NCBI GenBank assembly: GCA_040218145.1
Contig: JAVJQK010000033.1
Span: 124,001-188,000 of the forward strand
Length of the DNA: 64,000 bases
Direction: 5' to 3'
Origin: Sandaracinaceae bacterium
GTDB lineage: Bacteria > Myxococcota_A > Polyangia > Polyangiales > Sandaracinaceae
The first letter of the stretch is position 1; each line of letters starts with the position of its first letter. Below the pieces are notes generated by a model. The model did no database searches and was not told the DNA's origin. It saw only the letters and a program-made list of their open reading frames with translations. The translations under genes and the position numbers were made by a program. This document shows positions 52,739 through 61,611 of the stretch, one piece after another.

Positions 52739-53578
52739 ATGAATTTCGATACGATCTGGACCAACGCGCAGGAGAAGATCGGCGCGTTCGCGGGCGAGTA
52801 CGGCTTCGACCTGCTCGGCGCCCTCCTCATCCTCGTGGTCGGCTGGATGCTCGCCGCCTTCCTCTCGGGGCGCGTGCGCAAGCTCGCCGAACGATCGGGC
52901 AAGATCGACGCGACCCTCATCCCGGTGCTGTCCAAGATGGTCCGCCTCGGCCTGCTCGCGCTGGTGTTCGTCGCCACGCTCGACAAGCTCGGCGTGGACA
53001 CGGCCAGCCTCTTCGCGCTGGTGGGCGCGGCCGGCCTCGCGATCGGCCTCGCGCTCAAGGACACCGCGGCCGACGTCGCGGCGGGCATCGCGCTGTTGAT
53101 CTTGCGGCCCTTCAACCTGGGCGAGGCGGTCGAGATCGGCTCCTCCAGCGGCACCGTCGAGGAGATCGGCATCTTCCAGACGCGGCTGACGAGCTTCGAC
53201 GGCGTCCCCATCACCCTCAACAACAGCGGCGTGCGCACGAGCGAGATCAAGAACTACTCGCGCTCCGCCACCCGGCGCATCGAGTGGACGGTCGGCATCG
53301 ACTACGGCGCGGACATCGACGCCGCGATGCAGATCCTCCTCGAGACGGTGAGCGCCGAGGTTCGCGTGCTCGCCGAGCCGGCGCCGCTCATCGACGTGAC
53401 CAACCTCGGCGACAGCTCGGTCGACATCCTCGTGCGCGTGTGGTGCAACGCCCCGGACTTCTTCCCGACGAAGCTGGCGCTCGGCCGTCAGATGAAGCAG
53501 GCGCTCGACGCGGCCGGGATCGGGATCCCCTATCCGCAGCGCGAGATCCGCATCCTGAAGGACGAAGCCGCGGCCTGA
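52739..53578 (+). CDS. mscS: Small-conductance mechanosensitive channel MscS-like
   Basis: 279 residues. Three membrane segments (about 22-42, 62-82, 92-128). The pore helix Gly-Ala-Ala-Gly-Leu-Ala-Ile-Gly-Leu-Ala-Leu-Lys-Asp matches MscS TM3 and is followed by Arg-Pro-Phe-Asn-Leu-Gly-Glu. A beta domain and a mixed C-terminal domain follow. The usual Ile-Pro-Asn-Ser is Leu-Asn-Asn-Ser here. It releases solutes under hypo-osmotic shock in the inner membrane. ATG at 52739. Confidence 0.92.
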   Translation: MNFDTIWTNAQEKIGAFAGEYGFDLLGALLILVVGWMLAAFLSGRVRKLAERSGKIDATLIPVLSKMVRLGLLALVFVATLDKLGVDTASLFALVGAAGLAIGLALKDTAADVAAGIALLILRPFNLGEAVEIGSSSGTVEEIGIFQTRLTSFDGVPITLNNSGVRTSEIKNYSRSATRRIEWTVGIDYGADIDAAMQILLETVSAEVRVLAEPAPLIDVTNLGDSSVDILVRVWCNAPDFFPTKLALGRQMKQALDAAGIGIPYPQREIRILKDEAAA

Positions 53579-53602
53579 TCGCCGCCCCATCCACCGTCAC
53601 CT

Positions 53603-53631
53603 GGGGGGGAGGCGCGCGCTGGCCCCCCCCC
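53603..53631 (+). terminator. Possible hairpin after mscS
   Basis: A run of seven G (53603-53609) pairs with a run of C starting at 53623, with a loop of about 13 bases, 25 bases after the mscS stop. There is no clear T-tract, so intrinsic termination is uncertain. Confidence 0.3.
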
Positions 53632-53659
53632 TGCGCCGGTGCTACGCCGTTCGTTTCGA

Positions 53660-54100
53660 ATGAGCCGGCCGGACGAGATCGAGGCGCATTTCGCCACGCT
53701 GAAGACCTTCTTCCTGGAGAAGATCCCCTTCAACCGTGTGCTCGGCATCGAGATCGTTGAGCTTTCCCCCGGTCGCGTGGTGCTCTCCATCCCGTTTCGG
53801 GACTCGCTGATCGGCGACCCGGTGCGTCCCGCGCTCCACGGCGGCGTCATCAGCGCGCTCGCCGACACCTGCGGCGGCTGCGCCGTCTGGTCGGTCCTGA
53901 GCGACGAGGACCGCGTCTCCACCATCGACCTGCGCGTGGACTACCTCCGTCCCGGCCGCCTCGAGGCGCTCCACTGCCTCGGCGAAGTTCAGAGGGTTGG
54001 CAATCGGGTCGGCGTGGCACAGATCTCCCTATTCCACCCTTCGGATCCCGGCGAGGCGGTGGCCGAGGCGAAGGGCGTCTACAGCGTGAAGCGGGCTTAG
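53660..54100 (+). CDS. PaaI-like hotdog thioesterase
   Basis: 146 residues. His-Gly-Gly-Val-Ile-Ser-Ala-Leu-Ala-Asp-Thr-Cys-Gly-Gly is the catalytic helix signature of the PaaI family. Thr-Ile-Asp-Leu-Arg-Val-Asp-Tyr-Leu-Arg-Pro follows. It would hydrolyse acyl-CoA thioesters. ATG at 53660; an earlier in-frame start at 53639 gives seven more residues. It ends 7 bases before helD and may be co-transcribed. Confidence 0.88.
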   Translation: MSRPDEIEAHFATLKTFFLEKIPFNRVLGIEIVELSPGRVVLSIPFRDSLIGDPVRPALHGGVISALADTCGGCAVWSVLSDEDRVSTIDLRVDYLRPGRLEALHCLGEVQRVGNRVGVAQISLFHPSDPGEAVAEAKGVYSVKRA

Positions 54101-54107
54101 GTACACC

Positions 54108-56555
54108 GTGAGCGGACTCAGCGAAGAGCACTCCCCCTCCCCCGCCCCTCCGGGCGACGACGAGCTCCAGCGCATCAGCGCCGAGGAGGAGCGCGTGCTC
54201 GCCCGTGTCCAGAAGCACCTGGCGGCGCGCGAGATGCGCCCGGCCAACGAGGGGCTCGACTACGACGCCGAGCTGATCGCGCTCCGCGACCAAATCAACG
54301 AGGCGCGCCTCGAGGACATCCCGCCCCTGATCGAGGAGATGGAGCGCCTGACCGAGGTCGCCTCGCGCCGCGCGAAGGTCACCGAGGGCTTCGTCGACCC
54401 GCGCTCGCCGTACTTCGGCCGGATGGTCCTCGAGGAGAACGACCGCAAGCGCGAGGTCCTCATCGGCCGCTCGACGTACCTGCACGGCAAGACCGGCATC
54501 CGCATCGTCGACTGGCGAGACGCGCCGGTCAGCCGCCTCTACTACCGCTACGAAGAGGGCGACGAGTACGAGGAGGAGTTCGGCGGCCGCTACGTCGAGG
54601 GGGAGATCCTCACGCGCCGCAGCCTCGCGATCAACGGGGGCGAGCTCCGCCGCATCGGCGCGCCGCAAGGCACGTTCCTCCGGCGCAAGGACGGCACCTG
54701 GCTCCGCGCGGGCGAGAGCGCGCGACGGCTCGCGGGCGGCCAGGGCGCGGCGATGCGCGCCGAGGGCCACCATCAGCCGGGCAAGCTCGGCATCGGCCGC
54801 GACGACGACGGGCGCGAGGATCGCTACCTCCCCGAGATCACCGCGCTCATCGACCCGCGCCAGTTCGACCTCATCACCGCCAAGGACAGCGGCCTCGTGG
54901 TGATCCAGGGCGGCGCGGGCAGCGGCAAGACGACCATCGGGCTCCACCGGCTCGCCTACCTGAACTTCCAGGATCGCAAGCGCTTCCGGCCGGACAAGAT
55001 GCTCGTGATGGTCTTCAACCAGGCCCTCAAGCGCTACATCTCGCGCGTCCTGCCCGCGCTCGGCGTCAACGGCGTGCCGGTGCAGACCTACGAGCGGTGG
55101 GCGGAGAAGCTCCGTCAGCAGCACGTGCGCGGTCTGCCGCGTGAGTACGACGAGCTGACGCCGTCGACGGTGACCCGGCTCAAGAAGCACCCGCAGATGC
55201 TGATCGCGATCGATCAGCACGTGGCGAAGATCAGCGCCCGGGTCGCGGAGATGCTCGACCAGTCGCTCTCGGGCATCGAGGGCGGCGACGGCGCGCTCCG
55301 CGTCTGGAAGAAGCACACGGGCCAGCCCCTCGCGCAGCGCCTCGACGCCCTCGGGCGCTGGGCGCAGCCGGTGCGGGATCGCGACGGCGTCATCGACGAC
55401 TCGCGCACGCGCCCACTCGCGCTGCGGCACGCGGTCGAGCGCGTCGTGCAGCGCGGCAAGTCGATGGCGCACGACGTCCCCACCGCGTGGGCGGAGCTGC
55501 TGACCGATCTCCCCGCCCTGAAGCGGGTCTTCGAGGGCACCGGCCTGTCCGACGAGGAGATCGAGAGCGCGCATCGCTGGTGCACCCGCAAGTGCCCGAT
55601 GGTGCTCGCGAGCATCGACGAGAACCTCGCCAAGGAGCGCCACGGCCGGCAGCAGCGGCGCGGCAAGCGCCCACCCGAGGACTTCGACCAGCGCGCCCGG
55701 CGCGACGACCGCACCATGGGCATCGACGGCGAAGAGGAGCAGGAGGCCGCGCTCCTCGACCGCGAGGACGACACGCTGTTGCTCCGCTTCGTGCAGCGCC
55801 TGTGGGGCCCCCTCGTGCGCGGCAAGGAGCGGCTGGCGTACGAGCACGTGCTCGTCGACGAGGCGCAGGACCTGTCCCCGGTGGAGCTGGCCGTGGTCGT
55901 CGAGACCGCGAGCCGTCACCAGAGCATCACCCTCGCCGGCGACGTCGCGCAGCGCCTGATGATGGACAACGGCTTCACCGGCTGGAAGGACGTGCTCGGC
56001 CGGCTCGGGCTCGACCACGTCGCCGTCGAGCCGCTCCGGATCACCTACCGCTCGACCGCGCAGATCATCGAGTTCGCGCGCGATGTGCTCGGTCCGCTTC
56101 GGAGCGAAGAGGAGAACGACGCGCCCCGCCAGGGCGTGCCGGTCGAGCACTTCGAGTTCGGGCACGGCGGCGAGGCGGTCGCGTTCCTGGGCGAGGCGCT
56201 GCGCGACCTGATGGGGGCCGAGCCGCGCTGCTCGGTCGCGGTCATCGCCCGCTACCCGGAGCAGGCGGACCTCTACTATCAGGGCCTCGTCAACGCGGAG
56301 GTCCCGTTCATCCGGCGCATCGCGCGGCAGGACTTCCCCTTCAAGCCGGGCATCGACGTCACCGACGTGCGCCAGGTGAAGGGCCTCGAGTTCGACTACG
56401 TCGTGCTCCTCGAGGTCAGCGCCGCGAGCTACCCGGAGGACGACGAGGCGCGACACCTCCTCCACATCGCGGCCACGCGCGCGGCGCACCAGCTCTGGGT
56501 CGCGTCGACCGGCCAGCCCTCCCCGCTGCTGCCCGACACGCTCCTCGACCGCTGA
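54108..56555 (+). CDS. helD: HelD-type UvrD-family helicase / RNA-polymerase-associated ATPase
   Basis: 815 residues. N-terminal coiled coil (about 15-85) and a beta insert precede the ATPase. Walker A Gly-Gly-Ala-Gly-Ser-Gly-Lys-Thr is near 266. Asp-Glu-Ala-Gln-Asp-Leu-Ser is near 582. Ile-Thr-Tyr-Arg-Ser is near 645, and Val-Lys-Gly-Leu-Glu-Phe-Asp near 760. The coiled-coil plus split helicase layout matches HelD, which removes stalled RNA polymerase. GTG start at 54108. Confidence 0.88.
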   Translation: MSGLSEEHSPSPAPPGDDELQRISAEEERVLARVQKHLAAREMRPANEGLDYDAELIALRDQINEARLEDIPPLIEEMERLTEVASRRAKVTEGFVDPRSPYFGRMVLEENDRKREVLIGRSTYLHGKTGIRIVDWRDAPVSRLYYRYEEGDEYEEEFGGRYVEGEILTRRSLAINGGELRRIGAPQGTFLRRKDGTWLRAGESARRLAGGQGAAMRAEGHHQPGKLGIGRDDDGREDRYLPEITALIDPRQFDLITAKDSGLVVIQGGAGSGKTTIGLHRLAYLNFQDRKRFRPDKMLVMVFNQALKRYISRVLPALGVNGVPVQTYERWAEKLRQQHVRGLPREYDELTPSTVTRLKKHPQMLIAIDQHVAKISARVAEMLDQSLSGIEGGDGALRVWKKHTGQPLAQRLDALGRWAQPVRDRDGVIDDSRTRPLALRHAVERVVQRGKSMAHDVPTAWAELLTDLPALKRVFEGTGLSDEEIESAHRWCTRKCPMVLASIDENLAKERHGRQQRRGKRPPEDFDQRARRDDRTMGIDGEEEQEAALLDREDDTLLLRFVQRLWGPLVRGKERLAYEHVLVDEAQDLSPVELAVVVETASRHQSITLAGDVAQRLMMDNGFTGWKDVLGRLGLDHVAVEPLRITYRSTAQIIEFARDVLGPLRSEEENDAPRQGVPVEHFEFGHGGEAVAFLGEALRDLMGAEPRCSVAVIARYPEQADLYYQGLVNAEVPFIRRIARQDFPFKPGIDVTDVRQVKGLEFDYVVLLEVSAASYPEDDEARHLLHIAATRAAHQLWVASTGQPSPLLPDTLLDR

Positions 56556-56572
56556 GAGCCACTCCGGGTCAC

Positions 56573-56619
56573 GTGAGCACGTCTGGTGAGCACGTCTGGT
56601 GAGCACGTCTTGTGAGCAC
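56573..56619. repeat. Four 13-base units with GTG codons at the RluA-RlmI start
   Basis: The unit GTGAGCACGTCTG begins at 56573, 56586, 56599 and 56612 (last unit partial). Only the GTG at 56599 is in frame with the following gene. Thirteen is not a multiple of three, so each unit changes frame. Confidence 0.85.
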
Positions 56620-58284
56620 AGAGGGAGCACCGCGCTGACCGAGGCGCGGCGGCGGCGCTTTCCGGCGCTGGATCCCGCGCGCATCCTCTACGAAGACGAC
56701 GCGGTGATCGCCCTCGACGCGCCCGAGGGCGTGCCGAGCCAGTCCGCGGACCCGGCGCACCCCGACGACCTCGTGTACCGCCTGAAGGTCTTCCTCCGCG
56801 ATCGGGACGGGAGCGAGCCCTACCTCGGGAGCCACCAGCGGCTCGACCAGGACACCTCCGGGGTGATCCTCTACGCGTTGGACAAGCGCGCGAACAAGAG
56901 CCTCGCGGCGCAGTTCGAGGGCCGCGCGGTCGACAAGCGCTACGTCGCGGTCGTCGAGGGGTGGAGCGGCGGCGGGAGGCGGCTCGAGCACCAGCTCGTG
57001 CGGGGGAGGGACGGCAACACCGTCGTGGCCGGCCCCCGCGATCGTCGCGCGAAGCGCGCCGTCACCCACGTCGAGGTGCTCGAGCGCGCCGGCGGCCGCG
57101 CGCTGCTCGCGCTCCGGATCGAGACGGGCCGGACGCACCAGATCCGCGCCCAGCTGGCCGCCTCGGGCGCGCCGATCCTCGGCGACCGTCTCTACGGCGG
57201 CGCGCGGGCTCCGCGGCTCATGCTGCACGCCGCGCGCCTGTCTCTCCGCCACCCGCTCGAGGACACCCCGCTCGCGATCGACGCGCCGACGCCGCCGAGC
57301 TTCCTCCGGGCCCTTCGAGGCGAGGAGCGCGAGCCCGTGTCCGACGCCCTCGCGCGCGCGAAGGAGCGCCGCTGGGGCCTCGCCCACCGCGCCGACACCA
57401 CGGCGTTCCGGCTGGTCAACGAGGGCGGGGACGGCCTGCCCGGCCTGGCGGTCGACGTCTACGACGACTGGGCCGTGGTGCACGTCTACCGCGACGACGC
57501 GCCGCTCGAGCCCCTGCTCGACGCGCTCGACTTCCGCGGCGTCTACCTGAAGCAGCGCCCGAAGCAGGCCAACGTGATCGTCGACGGCCGAGACGAGCGA
57601 TACGCGCCGAGCGAGCCGGTACGGGGCGCGCCCGCGCCCGACCCCCTCGTCATCCACGAGCACGGCGTCCCCTACCGCGTGCGCCTCGGTGAGGGCCTGA
57701 GCACGGGCATCTTCCTCGACCAGCGCGACAACCGCGCGCGCGTCCGTGAGCTCGCCGCGGGCCGGCGCGTGCTCAACCTCTTCAGCTACACCTGCCCCTT
57801 CTCGATCGCCGCCGCGTCCGGAGGCGCCGCGTCGACCCTGAGCGTCGACGCCTCGGCGCGCCTGCTCGAGTGGGGCGAAGAGGGCCTCACGCTCGCGGGG
57901 CTCGCGGGCTCACAGCACGCCTTCTTGCAAGCGGACTGCTTCGAGGCCCTCGAAGGCATGGCCGCGCGCGGCGAACGCTTCGACCTCATCTGCTGCGACC
58001 CGCCGACGTACAGCCGCACCAAGGCAAGCCGATGGACGAGCGGCACCGACTGGGTCGCCCTCGCCGCCGCGTGCCTGCGCGTCCTGTCGCCGGGCGGCCA
58101 CCTGCTCGCGTGCAGCAACGACCGCCGCATGCCTCACAACAAGTTCCGTCGCTATCTCCACGAAGGCGCGCGGGAGGCGGGCGTGAGCCTCGCGCAGCTC
58201 AAGGACCTCCCGTGCCCCCCCGATTTCCCGCCTCCACTGGGACGGGAGCCGCACCTGAAGTCGCTCCTCGCCCGCGTAGGCTGA
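56599..58284 (+). CDS. RluA-type pseudouridine synthase fused to RlmI-type rRNA methyltransferase
   Basis: 561 residues. Residues 20-225 are an RluA-family synthase: catalytic Asp in Arg-Leu-Asp-Gln-Asp-Thr-Ser-Gly, plus Gly-Arg-Thr-His-Gln-Ile-Arg. No S4 domain is present. Residues about 235-561 are an RlmI/RlmK-like SAM methyltransferase with Asn-Leu-Phe-Ser-Tyr-Thr near 392 and Cys-Asp-Pro-Pro-Thr-Tyr near 463. Both parts should act on 23S rRNA. The only good start is GTG at 56599, inside a 13-base tandem repeat. Confidence 0.88.
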   Translation: MSTSCEHRGSTALTEARRRRFPALDPARILYEDDAVIALDAPEGVPSQSADPAHPDDLVYRLKVFLRDRDGSEPYLGSHQRLDQDTSGVILYALDKRANKSLAAQFEGRAVDKRYVAVVEGWSGGGRRLEHQLVRGRDGNTVVAGPRDRRAKRAVTHVEVLERAGGRALLALRIETGRTHQIRAQLAASGAPILGDRLYGGARAPRLMLHAARLSLRHPLEDTPLAIDAPTPPSFLRALRGEEREPVSDALARAKERRWGLAHRADTTAFRLVNEGGDGLPGLAVDVYDDWAVVHVYRDDAPLEPLLDALDFRGVYLKQRPKQANVIVDGRDERYAPSEPVRGAPAPDPLVIHEHGVPYRVRLGEGLSTGIFLDQRDNRARVRELAAGRRVLNLFSYTCPFSIAAASGGAASTLSVDASARLLEWGEEGLTLAGLAGSQHAFLQADCFEALEGMAARGERFDLICCDPPTYSRTKASRWTSGTDWVALAAACLRVLSPGGHLLACSNDRRMPHNKFRRYLHEGAREAGVSLAQLKDLPCPPDFPPPLGREPHLKSLLARVG

Positions 58285-58296
58285 CCAGCGGTCCCC

Positions 58297-60156
58297 TCAG
58301 TCCGGGCCCGAGACGCACCGCCCCCGCACGCAGTAGAGCGGCGAGCAGCAGTCCGCGTCGTTTCGGCAGTCGCCACACGCGCCATCGATGCACGCTTGAT
58401 TGTCGCAGTCTCGACACGAGCCGCAGCCGCCGGGTCCGCCGCCGTCCGGGACGCCGGCATCGGGCGAGGGCCCCGGCGTGGTGGGGCAGTCGTCGGCGAG
58501 TCGCGTCGCCTGGAGGTCGTAGTGGATCGTGGTGTCGCTGCTCGCGTCGTAGGAGTAGGCGAAGATCGCGCCGTACATCTCGAGGGGGGCGCTCACCTCG
58601 ACCGGACCGTTGGGCGCGTAGAAGAGCCCGTTCATGTCGGCCCGCACGGAGAGGCGCACGGCAGGGTCCGGGGGACGGGCCGGATCGGGCCCGCAGACGC
58701 CGCCCGAGCATGTCCCGCCACAACACTCCGCCCCGTCGACGCAGGCCGCGCCCTCGTGATGGCAGGGTCCGTCGACGTAGAACCGCGTGGCCGCGGGGTA
58801 CGCGGGGCTACCGATCGACAGACTGCCGCTGTCGGTGAGCTGACCTCCCACGAACACGTCCAGGGTCGCCCCGGGGTCGACCGCCAGCAGCAGAGCCGCG
58901 CTGACGTCCACGTCTCCGCCGATGAACAGCGCGGCGTTGCCGTGAACCGCGATGGTGACCGGCCGTGACGCGCGGATGGCGCTCAGATAGTAGCGCCCGC
59001 ACGGAAGGTCCAGGCGTACGGGTCCCGCGGGGGCGGCCAGCGCGTCGGGATCGAGGCCGATCAGCGCGTCATCGTTCGCCGCCGGATCCGCGTAGTGGTC
59101 GATCATGGCGCCGATGGGGAGGATGTCCGCGGGCGCGCACGCACACGGAGGCGGCACGGAGACCGGCCCCTCGATGCACGACGCGGCCACGACGTCGGCC
59201 GGGACCGCGGCGCAGGAGGGCGTGTACAGGTCGCCCCCGAAGGTCGCGCCGCCGCGATCGAAGGGTCCGCCGATGTAGCCGTCTCCGTCGACGACGGTGT
59301 TCCCGCGGCCCTCGAAGGCGGACGCGACGCGGAGCGCCTGCGTGATCGCGTAGCGCCCCGAGCCGGCCTGGAACCCGGACGCCCCCGCGACGCGGAGATC
59401 GCCTGTCGCGGTGAAGCGACTGCTCGAGCCGACCGTCCCGTTCGCGCCCACGCTGCCGCCCGGGAGGCCAGGGACGTAGGGCCCGCGCGTGCTGTCGAAG
59501 GCGTCGAAGAGCGCCGGCGCGCTCAACCCACCGACGTCGTGACACGCACAGAGCGCGTGGGTGAAGGAGAGCGCCGCGATGCGCCCGCTGCAGCGCGCGC
59601 CGTCCGGGGTGAAGAGCTCGAGCGGTCGACCGTCCGCGCAATCCGTCGGCCCGGGCCCGACCGGGATCACGTCGACGCAGCGACCGTCGCTGCAGCCGGT
59701 GCCGGAGGCGCAGGGCGAGTCGCAGGCGTCGCAGTGCGCGCTGTCGCTTCGGAGGTCCACGCAGCGATCGCCACACAGGGTGAGGGGTGGCGGGCAAGTG
59801 TCGGTACATCCGCTCGAGACGCACGCCTCGCCAGCCGCGCAGGCCGCGCCGCAGCCCCCGCAGTTGCGCGGGTCAGCGGCCGTGAAGATGCAGGCCCCAT
59901 CGCAGAGAGAGAAACCGCGCCGGCACGCCGGCCCCGCGTCGGTGACCCGAGCGTCGGCGCCGCCGTCGGTGGGTGTCACGTCCGCGTCGGTCGGGGACCC
60001 GTCGAAGGGGCGCGCCGCGTCCATCCCGTCCACCCCGGCGTCGGGGCGCGGCGTCGCGGCGTCGTCCACCTCGCCGACGACGTCGGAGCAGGAGCACCCC
60101 GCGGCCAGCGCGAAGCACAGGTTCACCGCGAAGATCATGGTGCACGTCGAACGCAT
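58297..60156 (-). CDS. Large Cys-rich lipoprotein
   Basis: 619 residues. The signal peptide ends at Ala-Ala-Gly-Cys. An Asp/Pro linker (about 30-75) follows, then paired Cys modules (for example Cys-Gly-Gly-Cys-Gly-Ala-Ala-Cys), a beta-rich central region of about 300 residues, and a Cys-rich C-terminal tail (Cys-Gly-Ser-Cys-Arg-Asp-Cys). The start ATG at 60156 has AAGGAGA upstream. It is probably a surface protein; the central part is reminiscent of a beta-helix or adhesin-like domain, but no family is certain. Confidence 0.82.
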   Translation of the reverse strand: MRSTCTMIFAVNLCFALAAGCSCSDVVGEVDDAATPRPDAGVDGMDAARPFDGSPTDADVTPTDGGADARVTDAGPACRRGFSLCDGACIFTAADPRNCGGCGAACAAGEACVSSGCTDTCPPPLTLCGDRCVDLRSDSAHCDACDSPCASGTGCSDGRCVDVIPVGPGPTDCADGRPLELFTPDGARCSGRIAALSFTHALCACHDVGGLSAPALFDAFDSTRGPYVPGLPGGSVGANGTVGSSSRFTATGDLRVAGASGFQAGSGRYAITQALRVASAFEGRGNTVVDGDGYIGGPFDRGGATFGGDLYTPSCAAVPADVVAASCIEGPVSVPPPCACAPADILPIGAMIDHYADPAANDDALIGLDPDALAAPAGPVRLDLPCGRYYLSAIRASRPVTIAVHGNAALFIGGDVDVSAALLLAVDPGATLDVFVGGQLTDSGSLSIGSPAYPAATRFYVDGPCHHEGAACVDGAECCGGTCSGGVCGPDPARPPDPAVRLSVRADMNGLFYAPNGPVEVSAPLEMYGAIFAYSYDASSDTTIHYDLQATRLADDCPTTPGPSPDAGVPDGGGPGGCGSCRDCDNQACIDGACGDCRNDADCCSPLYCVRGRCVSGPD

Positions 60157-60231
60157 CGGGTCTCCTTCTCTCATCCAGATCGGGTCGCAGCCCAGCCGGC
60201 CTCCGTTCCATGTCCGGGGTCGCAAAAAGCT

Positions 60232-60390
60232 TCACGAGAACGTCGCCGGGTCGCGATCCGGGGCCAGCGAGTCCCTCCACCGAGGGTGCCAGGGGGCCAC
60301 GTGACCGCGGCGGGCGTAGCGCGCGTCCTCTCGCCGCCACCAGAGCTCAGCACCTCGTCCTGTATCCACCTCGCGGCGACGGCAGCGGCG
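60232..60390 (-). pseudogene. Decayed C-terminal fragment of a PhyH-type dioxygenase gene
   Basis: Read on the minus strand from about 60369, one frame gives [45 protein letters not shown], then Arg-Trp-Arg-Asp-Ser-Leu, and a TGA at 60232-60234. The intact gene at 62524-63540 ends with nearly the same peptide. The preceding Ile-Gln-Asp-Glu-Val-Leu lies in another frame, so a frameshift separates it. Upstream the similarity stops in simple-sequence DNA. Confidence 0.7.
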
Positions 60391-60472
60391 ACGACAACCG
60401 CGCCCGCTTCCGCTTCCGCGCCCGCAACCGCGCCCCGGCGTGGGGGCGGCGGCGTGGGGACGCTCTTCGTCT

Positions 60473-60525
60473 TATCGTCATTCGCGAAACCCATCGGGAT
60501 CATGGGGGTTATCCCGATGACGATA
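60473..60525. other. Overlapping inverted repeats
   Basis: CATCGGGAT (60492-60500) and ATCCCGATG (60511-60519) form a perfect 9-base stem. TATCGTCAT (60473-60481) and ATGACGATA (60517-60525) form a second, outer 9-base pair that shares three bases with the first. Two competing hairpins are possible. Confidence 0.5.
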
Positions 60526-60624
60526 TGACGATCAGCGTCCCCCCTCTTCGGGGCACGCTTCGATCCGCCGGAGGACGCTTCCTCGGCGTGCTCGAAGCGA
60601 ACGTGGGGCTGCTGATGGCGGGAG

Positions 60625-60869
60625 GGCTCTACCTCGCGTGGCGCTCCCGTTCGCGTTCGTAGGGCGCGACGTCGACCTCCATCGGAGGGTTTGACGAACG
60701 AATAGGATCGTCCCCGACGCTCCGAGCGCTGGCTCTACCTCGCGTGGCGCTCCCGTTCGCGTTCGTAGGGCGCGACGCCGACCTCCCTCCATCGGAGGGT
60801 TTGACGAACGAATAGGATCGTCCCCGACGCTCCGAGCGCTGGCTCTGTCCCCGACGCTCCGAGCGCTGG
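60625..60869. repeat. 106-base tandem duplication plus a partial third copy
   Basis: Unit 1 (60625-60730) and unit 2 (60731-60840, with a four-base CTCC insertion) are almost identical. A third, 29-base fragment ending in GAGCGCTGG follows at 60841-60869, directly before the period-15 array. No gene is evident inside. Confidence 0.85.
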
Positions 60870-60873
60870 CTGC

Positions 60874-61336
60874 AACGCGAACGGCAACGCGAACGGCAAC
60901 GCGAACGGCAACGCGAACGGCAACGCGAACGGCAACGCGAACGGGAACGCGAACAACGGCAACGCGAACAACGGCAACGCGAACAACGGCAACGCGAACA
61001 ACGGGAACGCGAACAACGGCAACGCGAACAACGGCAACGCGAACAACGGGAACGCGAACAACGGCAACGCGAACAACGGCAACGCGAACAACGGGAACGC
61101 GAACAACGGGAACGCGAACAACGGGAACGCGAACGGCAACGCGAACAACGGGAACGCGAACAACGGGAACGGCAACGGCAACGGCAACGCGAACAACGGG
61201 AACGCGAACAACGGGAACGCGAACAACGGGAACGCGAACAACAGGAACGCGAACAACGGGAACGCGAACAACGGGAACGCGAACAACGGGGAACGCGAAC
61301 AACGGGAACGGGAACGGCAACGGCAACGCGAACGGG
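60874..61336. repeat. Long period-15/12 array (AACGCGAACAACGGS and AACGCGAACGGC)
   Basis: By direct count there are about 22 copies of the 15-base unit and 8 of the 12-base unit. A short AACGGC run and a single extra G at 61291 interrupt it. All other units are multiples of three. The array has no spacers and no start codon; it holds no recognisable gene. Confidence 0.92.
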
Positions 61337-61340
61337 CAAC

Positions 61341-61472
61341 GGATGCGGCTGCGGATGCGGCTGCGGATGCGGCAGCGGGTGCGGCAGCGGGTGCGGATGC
61401 GGATGCGGGTGCGGATGCGAATGCGGGAGCGGGCGCGGCAGCGGATGCGGGCGCGGCAGCGGATGCGGGAGG
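61341..61472. repeat. Hexamer-like array (GCGGAT/GCGGCA/GCGGGT)
   Basis: Degenerate six-base units of the form GCGGNN run for about 130 bases directly after the period-15 array. The open frame here reads Ala/Asp/Gly-rich. No gene is supported between 60391 and 61611 apart from repeats. Confidence 0.8.
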
Positions 61473-61611
61473 CGATACGGTCACGCCTGCTATCCCGAGG
61501 GCCCGCAGCGCCGGGGCGTGTCGATCCGAACGGCGCGCCAGTCTGGGGTCGGAGCCCAGCGAAGAACGCGGAGGGTGACTCCGACCGCAGCCGGAGCCCC
61601 CCTCGCTTGGC

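Noticed and set aside
53850-56684. Very long open frame antisense to the helicase gene
   Set aside because: GC-rich coding DNA leaves antisense frames open. The plus-strand product has full HelD motifs, and this one has none.
60525-60662. Possible 45-residue plus-strand gene beside the hairpins
   Set aside because: Third-position G/C is clearly lower than in real genes here, and its 3' end is inside the 106-base repeat.
60874-61336. CRISPR-like array
   Set aside because: Units are directly adjacent with no unique spacers and there are no cas genes.
60735-61484. Minus-strand frame through the arrays (Leu-Phe-Ala-Phe-Pro repeats)
   Set aside because: All frames are open in a period-3 array. 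The product is pure simple sequence with no signal peptide or domain.
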